In this document: positions 17,852-24,923 of the stretch, one piece after another
Layout of the letters: each line of letters begins with the position of its first letter
How positions within the stretch are numbered: position 1 is the stretch's first letter
Assembly (NCBI RefSeq): GCF_027853915.1
Contig: NZ_JAQGLA010000034.1
Coordinates: 1 to 64,000 of the forward strand
DNA from: Saccharopolyspora oryzae
GTDB lineage: Bacteria; Actinomycetota; Actinomycetes; Mycobacteriales; Pseudonocardiaceae
Direction of reading: 5' to 3'
DNA length: 64,000 nucleotides
Notes under the pieces: generated by a model
Seen by the model: the letters and a program-made list of their open reading frames with translations, nothing else
Database searches by the model: none
Told to the model about the DNA's origin: nothing
Program-made: the position numbers and the translations under genes

Positions 17852-18511
17852 ATGCCGCAGGCCTCCCCTCCCCTGCAGTACGCCGCCACCCCGAACCGGC
17901 ACGCCGTGCCCGCCGACACCGAGCTGTTCCGGATCCACGAGCGCAAGCGCCACGCCGCCGAGTTCAAGCCCGCGCACGTGAGCTTCGGATCGCCGGGCGG
18001 CCGGTTCGACGGAACCCCGGACGACCCGTTCTCCAGCTACTACGCCGGATTGCACACGACGACCGCGCTGGCCGAGGTGCTGCTGCGCAACCTCGGGTTC
18101 GACGGCGACGGGCAGCGGCTGATCCGCCGCCAGCAGATCGCCGGCCGCCGGTTCAGCTCGGTGCGCACCAACCGGGAGCTGACCCTGGTCAGCCTGCTGA
18201 CGGCACCGGATCTGGCTGCGGTGGCGCAGGATTCCTGGCTGGTCGATGCCGAGGGCCGGGACGCCTACCCGCACACGCGCCGCTGGGCGGCGTGGATCCG
18301 CTCGCAGGCACCGTGGGCGGACGGCCTGATCTGGCCCTCCAAGAGGGACACCGGGAACCCCGCCGTGGTGCTGTTCGGCGACCGCTGCGCCGATGCGCTG
18401 GAAGGCGCGGAACCGGAGCTCCAGATCGACCTGGACACCCCGATCGGTGAAGCCTGGCTCACCAGGATGCTGGCCCCCTACCGCGCAGCGATCGCCCCCA
18501 GCCCCAACTGA
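17852..18511 (+). CDS. RES-domain protein (NAD+-targeting toxin family)
   Basis: 219 aa. RES motifs are clear: ELFRIH, GGRFDGTPDDPFSSYYAGLHTTTALAEVLLRNL (Arg, Tyr and Glu of the active site) and a later RFSSVRTNRELTLVSL. RES toxins degrade NAD+ or ADP-ribosylate targets and arrest growth until neutralised. The ATG at 17852 has GGAGG overlapping the end of the antitoxin gene, so the pair is translationally coupled. The length is typical. The pair lies downstream of the CHAT-Hsp70 genes, separated by a family B repeat. Whether it is part of that system or an ordinary toxin-antitoxin module is open. Confidence 0.83.
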   Translation: MPQASPPLQYAATPNRHAVPADTELFRIHERKRHAAEFKPAHVSFGSPGGRFDGTPDDPFSSYYAGLHTTTALAEVLLRNLGFDGDGQRLIRRQQIAGRRFSSVRTNRELTLVSLLTAPDLAAVAQDSWLVDAEGRDAYPHTRRWAAWIRSQAPWADGLIWPSKRDTGNPAVVLFGDRCADALEGAEPELQIDLDTPIGEAWLTRMLAPYRAAIAPSPN

Positions 18512-18551
18512 TGGGGCCTGCCGGAAGCTCCGCCCGTTTCGCCTGGTAAAA

Positions 18552-18599
18552 GCCCGTGAGCACTTTGGGGCGTTATAGCACCCCAAAGTGCTCACGGGC
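18552..18599. repeat. Dispersed palindrome family A, copy 2
   Basis: Perfect 19-bp arms (GCCCGTGAGCACTTTGGGG and its complement) around a 10-nt centre. It sits between the convergent RES gene and the Rv1733c-like gene, 15 bp from the latter's stop, and marks the meeting point of the two unusual operons. Confidence 0.92.
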
Positions 18600-18613
18600 G
18601 ATGACCTGCGAAA

Positions 18614-19222
18614 TCAGAGCTGGGAAGACTTCCCGCCGTGCTGCAGGTAGAGCCATTCGCGGTCCCAGGTGCGCATGCTGAGCCGACGGGCGAGGCCTTG
18701 GGTGCCGGTGATCAGGGCGATGCAGGCCAGCTCCGCGACGACGAGGGTGAGGATCGCGGCGAAGATCGCCGAGGTCACGATCGAGCCGCTGCTGGCGGGC
18801 GCCGGGACGCGGTTGCCCGCTTCGTCGACCCACACGGTCACCGTCTCACCGGCCGAGGCGTTGGCCGGGACCTGGACGGTCGCGCTGTTCGTGTGGAGAC
18901 CGGTGCGCCATTCCGCGACGGCGGTGGAGCTGAGCGCGTCGTGGCTGTAGACCTCGGAGACCGGGATATCCATCTCCGGGGCGGTGGTCAGCACCGCGTC
19001 CACCGGGCGGGTGGTCGCTGCGGATTGCTCCGCGCGCTGGGTCAGGTCGCTGTGCAGCGAGAAGCCGAGCATGCCCGCCACCGGGATCGCGATGAGGGCC
19101 ACCATGAGCAGCAGGACCGTGATCCCCGCTGCCAGCCGGTCGATGGGCCTGCGCAATGGATTCCGGTTCACACCCAGCGCGTTCACCAACCATGCTGCGT
19201 GCGCTTTCAGCGCCGCGACCAT
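18614..19222 (-). CDS. Rv1733c-like two-helix membrane protein
   Basis: 202 aa with membrane segments near both ends (AGITVLLLMVALIAIPVAGML and VTSAIFAAILTLVVAELACIALI) flanking an extracytoplasmic domain that includes VTVWVDEAGNRVPAP, a hallmark of the Rv1733c family. In Mycobacterium the namesake belongs to the dormancy regulon; its biochemical function is unknown. The start at 19222 has GGAGG 5 nt upstream and is preferred to a GTG at 19246. It ends at a family A palindrome. It may be the last gene of the minus-strand GTPase block or stand alone: the gap upstream is 218 bp. Confidence 0.75.
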   Translation of the reverse strand: MVAALKAHAAWLVNALGVNRNPLRRPIDRLAAGITVLLLMVALIAIPVAGMLGFSLHSDLTQRAEQSAATTRPVDAVLTTAPEMDIPVSEVYSHDALSSTAVAEWRTGLHTNSATVQVPANASAGETVTVWVDEAGNRVPAPASSGSIVTSAIFAAILTLVVAELACIALITGTQGLARRLSMRTWDREWLYLQHGGKSSQL

Positions 19223-19440
19223 GCCAACCTCCAGACTCCGGTGCACCCTTTGCGCCGCGGACCACCGTCACGTGGTCGTGCCCTGATGGTTGTGCGCGGC
19301 AACCTCCAAGCTGATTATCTCTCCTAACGAGCTCATTGTTATCACAACGTGACCACCCCTACACCCGGGGTGCACCAGATCACGTTTTTCGCACTGCGAA
19401 TTTCCCCATCACCGCCGGACAATTCCGGCATTCCCACGGC

Positions 19441-19569
19441 TCAGGGCGTGGTGAAGGACTGGACGTAATCGGTGAGCAGCCAATAGGTGCTGAGCAGCAG
19501 CGCAACCGCGAAGACCACCACCAACACCCAGCGGAAGACCCGGTGGCCGACCGGTGGCCGGGCGTTCAT
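19441..19569 (-). CDS. 42-aa single-pass membrane peptide
   Basis: Short frame with GGAGG 5 nt before the ATG. The sequence is a basic N-terminus (NARPPVGHRVFR), one hydrophobic helix (WVLVVVFAVALLLSTYWLL) and a short polar tail. It starts 55 bp after the stop of the membrane GTPase gene on the same strand, so it is probably the last cistron of that operon. No family is recognised. Its size and topology suggest an accessory subunit of the membrane GTPase (inference). Confidence 0.6.
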   Translation of the reverse strand: MNARPPVGHRVFRWVLVVVFAVALLLSTYWLLTDYVQSFTTP

Positions 19570-19624
19570 GCCGCCTCCAGGGATCTGCGATCGGCGGTAT
19601 GAATGGGAAATATGCCGTTACCGC

Positions 19625-21190
19625 TCATACGGCCGCCTTCTTCTCCTCGTCGTCGCCGAGCGGAAAACCACCGCGGCCCAGCAGCCACCGGAACGGTGCG
19701 GCCGGGGTCATCCGGTGTCCGGGCCGGGTTCCGGTCACCGAGGACACCACGAAGAAGCGGACCTCGGCGAAGTCCCGCTCCGCCGCCAGCACGAAGTTGT
19801 CCAGACCCGCGGTGACCAGCCATTCCCGCACCGAGCCCGCGCACAGGTCCGCCGCCCACGGCAGGTCGGCCAGCAGATCCGCCTTGACCACGGCGACCGC
19901 CAGCGCGCGCTTGCCGGTTTCCACGCCGTAGTCGCGCAGCCGCCGCGCCGTGACGTGGTAGATCTGCTCGGGATCGCCGCTGGCCGGGTGCGCTTCGGCG
20001 AGGCGCGACTCCAGGGCACCGCCGAGCTGGTCGCGCACCCAGCCGATGGTGAACGGGTCGATCACGAACACCAGTCCGCCGGCGTGGTCGAGGAACTCCA
20101 GCTCGCTGTTGTCCTCGCGGTCCTGGAAGAACTCCCCCGCCGCGTCGAACAGGTGCAGCAGCGCCTTCCCCCGCGACTTCACCAGCTGGGCGGTGATCGC
20201 CGCGGGCAGCTGCCCGGCCGGGGTCTTCGTGGTGTTGGCGCCGCTGGTGACCAGCTGTTCCCCGTGCTGGAAGGCCTCCCGGCTGGTCTCGTCGAGGAAC
20301 TCCAACCGGGCGCCGTCGGCCGCGGCCAGATCGCGCAGCGCCACGAGCCCCGCGTGCACCAACCGGGTCTTGCCCGCCGAAACCGGGCCGAACACCGGGA
20401 TCCGGACGTCGGTGACCGCGCCGGACCCGCCGCGCAGCGGCCGTTCGCAACGCTGGCAGAGCGCTTCCAACCGCCGGGACGCCCGCAGCACCGTCGTCGG
20501 CAGACGTCGTCCGCAGCCGCAGGTCCGCCACACCGCACCCAGCAGTCCGGGACGGAGGTCGCGGTGCACCGCCGAGCACCCGCTGCACCGGTAGGCAGGC
20601 ACGGGCGTCACGTGGTAGCAGGTCGGGCAGCTGGCGCTGGCCCGGCGCAGCTTCCGCACGGCGTTGTCGCATCCGCGCATGAACCCGATCGCCGCACCCC
20701 AACCGAGCCAGCCCAGCAGCAGCACGACGACGCTGAGGACGAGAGCTTGCACCGCCCCCACCGCACCGCCGACCAGGAACGCCGGGGCCAGGAAGAGGGT
20801 GGCGAGGACGCGAACCCAGCGCTGCGCACCGAGCTGTCCGGGCCCGAACGCCCATCCCCAGATGCGCGCGACCAACCCGCCCCAACCGCCGAGGATCGCC
20901 GCCAGATCGCGCCGCCACTGCGTGACCAGATATCCCGGCCAAGCCCAGTCGCGGGCGAACGGACCCTTCGGCGCGCGCAGTCCGCCTGTTCCTCCGACGA
21001 CATCGTCAGGCGTGGCCAGGACCGGCCGTCTCGGGCCGCGGTCGAGCAGCGTCAGCAGCGCGATGACCAGGGCTGTTCCGACCCCGCCGAGCAACAGCAG
21101 CGGGGCCAGGGCGGTGGCCACCGCAGCCATCAGCAGCAGGACGAACACCCCGCCGATGGCCAGCCCGCCGAACAGCAGCAGGTAGGGCAT
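19625..21190 (-). CDS. Membrane-anchored zinc-ribbon GTPase (double-GTPase/TRAFAC-like)
   Basis: 521 aa. Two membrane helices lie at ~3-48 and two at ~125-172. Zinc-ribbon Cys pairs follow (188/191, 202/205, 224/226, 245/248). The P-loop domain then has GPVSAGKT (268-275), G3-like FDAAGEFF (349-355) and G4-like VVKADLL (~434-440). This arrangement matches the actinobacterial double-GTPase families linked with GAP1 proteins. The ATG directly abuts the GAP1 stop codon (TGAATG), so translation is coupled. It probably signals from or at the membrane in response to its soluble partner; the output is unknown. Confidence 0.8.
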   Translation of the reverse strand: MPYLLLFGGLAIGGVFVLLLMAAVATALAPLLLLGGVGTALVIALLTLLDRGPRRPVLATPDDVVGGTGGLRAPKGPFARDWAWPGYLVTQWRRDLAAILGGWGGLVARIWGWAFGPGQLGAQRWVRVLATLFLAPAFLVGGAVGAVQALVLSVVVLLLGWLGWGAAIGFMRGCDNAVRKLRRASASCPTCYHVTPVPAYRCSGCSAVHRDLRPGLLGAVWRTCGCGRRLPTTVLRASRRLEALCQRCERPLRGGSGAVTDVRIPVFGPVSAGKTRLVHAGLVALRDLAAADGARLEFLDETSREAFQHGEQLVTSGANTTKTPAGQLPAAITAQLVKSRGKALLHLFDAAGEFFQDREDNSELEFLDHAGGLVFVIDPFTIGWVRDQLGGALESRLAEAHPASGDPEQIYHVTARRLRDYGVETGKRALAVAVVKADLLADLPWAADLCAGSVREWLVTAGLDNFVLAAERDFAEVRFFVVSSVTGTRPGHRMTPAAPFRWLLGRGGFPLGDDEEKKAAV

Positions 21191-23587
21191 TCACCGCTCC
21201 CGTCTGCCGAACAGCCGCCGCGCGACCTGGCGGGTGCGCGCCTCTTTCGGCTTGCGCTGGGCGGTTTCCCGCAACCACTCGTGCCACGCCGCGGCGTGGT
21301 CGGCTTCCACGCTGCGCAGCAACTTGCTGACGCGCCGGTAGTCGGTCTGCTTGTGCGCGTGCATCCAGGCCTCGAGCTCGCGGTCGAAGGCCGCGCGCAC
21401 CGTGCCGGTCGCCTCGTCCGACCAGGCCGCCACGAACGCCAGCATGACGGCGCGGTCCTGGCGCTCCGTCGCGACGTCCTCGTCGTTCCACACCGCGGGC
21501 AGTTCGCGGATCAGGGTCTGCTGGAGCGGTTCGCCGCTGGTGATCGCCATCTCCGCCGAGACCTGCGGATCGGTGTCGAGCAGCGCCTCGACGATCTTCC
21601 CGGCGCGCGCGGCGAGCACGTCTTCCGAGATGTCGCCAGGATTTCCCACTTCCGCGCCCTTGCGGCGGTAGTTGGCCAGCCAGACGCGCAGGCGGCTATC
21701 GTCCTCCCACAGCTTGCGCAGGTCCTGCCGGTCGCCGATGTGGTGGCTGAGCCCGCGCAGCACGTCGAGGTAGCGTCCGGACACTTTGGACTTCACCAGC
21801 ACCCCGAAAGCCCGCTGCGCCAACGCATCCGACACCGAGGTGGACGGCACCTCGGCGAGGAAGTCGGAAAGCTCCACCAGCGTCGGCGCGGAATCGCCGA
21901 ACAGCGCGTCGAACACCGCCTCACCGGTTCCGGGCCGTTCCGGCGCGCGCATCTGCTCGCGGAAGACCGCGATGGTCTCCTTCCGCACGGAACCGCCCGC
22001 GGCCACCGCAGCTGCCGCGATCGCGCGGTCCAACGGGCTGAACGGGTCGGTGGCGGTGCGGGCCAGCAACCGCCACCAGTGCTCCTTGATGTCCTTGGAG
22101 ACCTCGTCCGCCCGCGGCCCTTCGAGTCGGCGCGCCAGCACGTCGCGCAGGAGGTCGACGAGCTCCGGGCCGCACGGCCAGCGCTCCGGGTCGACTCCGG
22201 CGTTCGGGTGGTGCGCCCACCAGTCCGCGAACCGCCCGGCCGCCTCGGTGAAGTTGCCCAACCGGGGCCGCACGTCGAAGCGGGTCGCGGTGCGCAGCAG
22301 CAGATCCATCCGCTCCGGGAGCACCGCACCGGCCGCGGACTCCACCAGCACAGCGGCCTGCTCGGCCTCGTCCGGACTCCACGCGCGGGCCTTCAGCGGA
22401 GCCCGAGTGTCGGCGGGTGTGCCGCGCAGGATCTCGTCGATCTCCGCGCGCAGCAACGCGATTCGCACCTGCCCGGACTGCTCCAGGTCGGTGTCGGCGA
22501 GCTTGGCCAGCACCGGCGTGCCCGGTTCGGAGTCCAGGACCGCGGTCAGCACCGGATCCAGCACCTCCGCCGCGGACACGGCCGGTGGCTCTGCCAGCCA
22601 CTCGGCCAGCGCCAATGCCGGTTCCGCCCCGGTCACCTCCTCGTCCAGCGCCAGCACCCCGGCGGCCAACCGGTCCGCGGTGCCCGGGCGGTCCGCACTC
22701 CGGCCTCGCGCGAACTGGTGGGACAGCTCGATCGCGTCCACCACGTCGTAGGGGTCGGTGTTGAGGAATCGGGACACCCAGTGCCGCGCGGAGTCGCTGT
22801 GCTCGGCCTCCCGGTACTTGCCGGTGACCAGGTTGAACACCGCGAACTCGGTGTGCCGCTCCGGATCGGCCAGCGAGCCCGCCCAGTCCGGGTGCAACGC
22901 CAGCACTTCCTGCGCGCTGAACTGCGGGTTGGTCGCGAACACCCGGAATCCGACCTTCAGCGCCCGCTCCTGCGGCAGCAGCAGCGTCGCAGCGGCGATC
23001 CAGCGCACCACCGCGTCGGCGTCCTCGCTGACGAACACCACGCGCGGCGCGCCCTCGTCGTGCACCCGGTCGATCGCGGAATGCACTGCGAGCAGCCAGG
23101 ACTCACCGTCCTTCTGCCCGCGCACCCACTCCCGCAGCGCCTCCACCCCGAACGGCCCGGCCTCGGGTTCGGCGGACACGGCAGGGCATTCGGTGCTCGG
23201 CGCGGGCTGCTCGACCCACCATGGCGCGCCCCACAGCTGCGCCGGCCGGATCGGTCCGTACAGCTGGGAATCGGTGGCCACGAGCGCGTGCGTGAACTGG
23301 TTGCCCTCCCGCACCCCGCCGGTCTCCGCGCCCAGGTAGATGCCGCGCGCGGTGGCGTAAACCCCGTTGTGCACGTGGACCAGCGAGGGCGGGTACTCCT
23401 CGACCGGTCGCTGCTCGCGCATCCACCCGACCGGCGCCTCGTACAGCGCCGAGCGCTGCACCACGCTCATCATCTCGTCGGTCGTCCCCGGCGAGACCGC
23501 CTGGAACTGGAACCCGGCACCGCCGCGCAGGCCCTGACCGGGACTGCAGTCGGTGTAGTACAACGAGTGGAATTCCCGCGCGCTCAT
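21191..23587 (-). CDS. GAP1-like GTPase-associated protein
   Basis: 798 aa. The N-terminal ~150 residues (FHSLYYTDCSPGQGL, GGAGFQFQAVSPG, NGVYATARGIYLG, GNQFTHALVA) match the GAP1 N-terminal domain type 2. The middle and C-terminal parts are long helical regions, ending with a basic, Arg-rich tail (RTRQVARRLFGRRER). The family occurs almost only beside P-loop GTPase pairs, and this gene lies between two of them. The start at 23587 overlaps the upstream GTPase stop by 4 nt (ATGA), ruling out the longer frame from 23629. Its biochemical role (regulator or effector of the GTPases) is unproven. Confidence 0.82.
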   Translation of the reverse strand: MSAREFHSLYYTDCSPGQGLRGGAGFQFQAVSPGTTDEMMSVVQRSALYEAPVGWMREQRPVEEYPPSLVHVHNGVYATARGIYLGAETGGVREGNQFTHALVATDSQLYGPIRPAQLWGAPWWVEQPAPSTECPAVSAEPEAGPFGVEALREWVRGQKDGESWLLAVHSAIDRVHDEGAPRVVFVSEDADAVVRWIAAATLLLPQERALKVGFRVFATNPQFSAQEVLALHPDWAGSLADPERHTEFAVFNLVTGKYREAEHSDSARHWVSRFLNTDPYDVVDAIELSHQFARGRSADRPGTADRLAAGVLALDEEVTGAEPALALAEWLAEPPAVSAAEVLDPVLTAVLDSEPGTPVLAKLADTDLEQSGQVRIALLRAEIDEILRGTPADTRAPLKARAWSPDEAEQAAVLVESAAGAVLPERMDLLLRTATRFDVRPRLGNFTEAAGRFADWWAHHPNAGVDPERWPCGPELVDLLRDVLARRLEGPRADEVSKDIKEHWWRLLARTATDPFSPLDRAIAAAAVAAGGSVRKETIAVFREQMRAPERPGTGEAVFDALFGDSAPTLVELSDFLAEVPSTSVSDALAQRAFGVLVKSKVSGRYLDVLRGLSHHIGDRQDLRKLWEDDSRLRVWLANYRRKGAEVGNPGDISEDVLAARAGKIVEALLDTDPQVSAEMAITSGEPLQQTLIRELPAVWNDEDVATERQDRAVMLAFVAAWSDEATGTVRAAFDRELEAWMHAHKQTDYRRVSKLLRSVEADHAAAWHEWLRETAQRKPKEARTRQVARRLFGRRER

Positions 23588-24771
23588 GCTCGGCTCCGAT
23601 CGATGACCTTGAAGTTGCTGAGCAGCCACAGCAGTGGTTCGTCCACGCGGAACGGTCGCACACCGGCCGGGTCGATCTGCTTGCTGCGGTAGTCCGGCTC
23701 CGCGCCGAGCGCCGACACCGCGAAGTAGCGGAACGTCCGGTAGTGCGCCCGCAGGTGGGCGTCGACGTCGTCGGCGCCGAGCTCCGCCAGCAGCGCTCTC
23801 AGGTGCTCGTCGGTGTTCTGACCAGCGGTTTCGTCGTACTCCGGGCCGGTTCTCGGCGGGCTCAGCAGCGGGTGGTCGGCGCCGAGCATCCCGAAGAACG
23901 CGTCGATCTTGGAGAACACCACCGCGATCGGGGTGCGCAGCTGCTTGCCGTCGCCGAGCCCGGTGCTGGAGCGCAGCATCTCGGTCACGCGGTTGAGCAC
24001 GCCGATCGGCGGTTCGGCGTCGCGGCGACCGGCGTCGGGCACGGCGATCCGGTCCGCCGCGCCGGGCAGCTGGAACGGGTCGAGCAGCACGATCAGCCCG
24101 TCCGCCGAGGTCAGGTAGGCCTGGCTGTTGACGAACTCCTGGCTCGTCATGTCCTCACCGGCCGCGTCGTAGAACGACAGCGTGGTCGTCCGGTGCACGC
24201 GTCTGCCCAGCTGGACGCGCGGCTGCCGCCACTGCACCACCAGCGGGGTCCGGATGCCGTCGGCGGAACTGGTGGTGGACTCGAACAGCGATTGGTCGTC
24301 GAACAGCGCCTGCTCGTAGCGCTCCAGCCACTGCGCGGTGCCGACCCCGGCCTGCTCCCCGGCGAAGGAGATGTCGGCGTCGAAGCGGCGGCGGATGTTG
24401 TTGCGGAGCTCGTGCACGAGAACCGTGGTGTAGACGGTCTTCCCGGCGTTCTTGCCGCCGACCACGCCGATCAGCGGGCTCTCGCCGTCGGCGAAGTTGG
24501 CAGGCAGCGGCGTGTGGCACACCGGGCAGGCCCGGATTCCGCTGCTGGTCCCGCAATCCGGGCAGTCGGCCTTGCGCGGACTGCGCCCGAAGCGGCCCTG
24601 CGCTTCGAAGGTCGGGCCGGCCATCCCGGAGAACCCGGTGAGCCGCTGGCGCTCCGGATCCACCGACTTGGCGCACTTCTCGCGCCCGGGCGCGGGCCGA
24701 CCGGTGCACTGGAACCGCAGGCTGCCCGCCGAGAACCGGTGGTAGCAGTAGGGGCACGCGACCTTGGCCAT
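23584..24771 (-). CDS. Soluble zinc-ribbon TRAFAC-type GTPase
   Basis: 395 aa. Two N-terminal zinc ribbons use Cys 6/9/22/33 and 70/73/82/85. The GTPase core has P-loop GGKNAGKT (105-112), G3-like FYDAAGED (201-207) and G4-like SKID (287-290). No membrane helix is present, unlike the second GTPase of this operon. The last bases overlap the GAP1 start. AGGGAAG lies ~5 nt before the ATG. By family, such proteins pair with GAP1 and a second GTPase, presumably as a switch; the signal is unknown. Confidence 0.83.
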   Translation of the reverse strand: MAKVACPYCYHRFSAGSLRFQCTGRPAPGREKCAKSVDPERQRLTGFSGMAGPTFEAQGRFGRSPRKADCPDCGTSSGIRACPVCHTPLPANFADGESPLIGVVGGKNAGKTVYTTVLVHELRNNIRRRFDADISFAGEQAGVGTAQWLERYEQALFDDQSLFESTTSSADGIRTPLVVQWRQPRVQLGRRVHRTTTLSFYDAAGEDMTSQEFVNSQAYLTSADGLIVLLDPFQLPGAADRIAVPDAGRRDAEPPIGVLNRVTEMLRSSTGLGDGKQLRTPIAVVFSKIDAFFGMLGADHPLLSPPRTGPEYDETAGQNTDEHLRALLAELGADDVDAHLRAHYRTFRYFAVSALGAEPDYRSKQIDPAGVRPFRVDEPLLWLLSNFKVIDRSRA

Positions 24772-24833
24772 CTAGTCTTCCCTGCGCTCGTTGCGTCCTG
24801 ATCGAGCCGAGCCCGTTCCGCACCGGGAAGACC

Positions 24834-24894
24834 GCAGTTTCAATTGAAACTGCGATCCGCCGTGCCTGGGTTCCGCAGTTTCAATTGAAACTGC
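24834..24894. repeat. Dispersed repeat family C, copy 1 (paired perfect palindromes)
   Basis: Two identical 20-bp perfect palindromes (GCAGTTTCAATTGAAACTGC at 24834-24853 and 24875-24894) separated by 21 bp. The same pair with nearly the same spacer is at 36721-36781. It lies 30 bp downstream of the Fn3 gene, before the GTPase gene. Confidence 0.93.
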
Positions 24895-24923
24895 GCATCT
24901 CCGGGCCGCTCCGGGGGTGCACA

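Noticed and set aside
19487..23692. 1401-codon plus-strand frame
   Set aside because: Antisense of the GTPase and GAP1 genes; His/Arg/Gln-rich with no domain.
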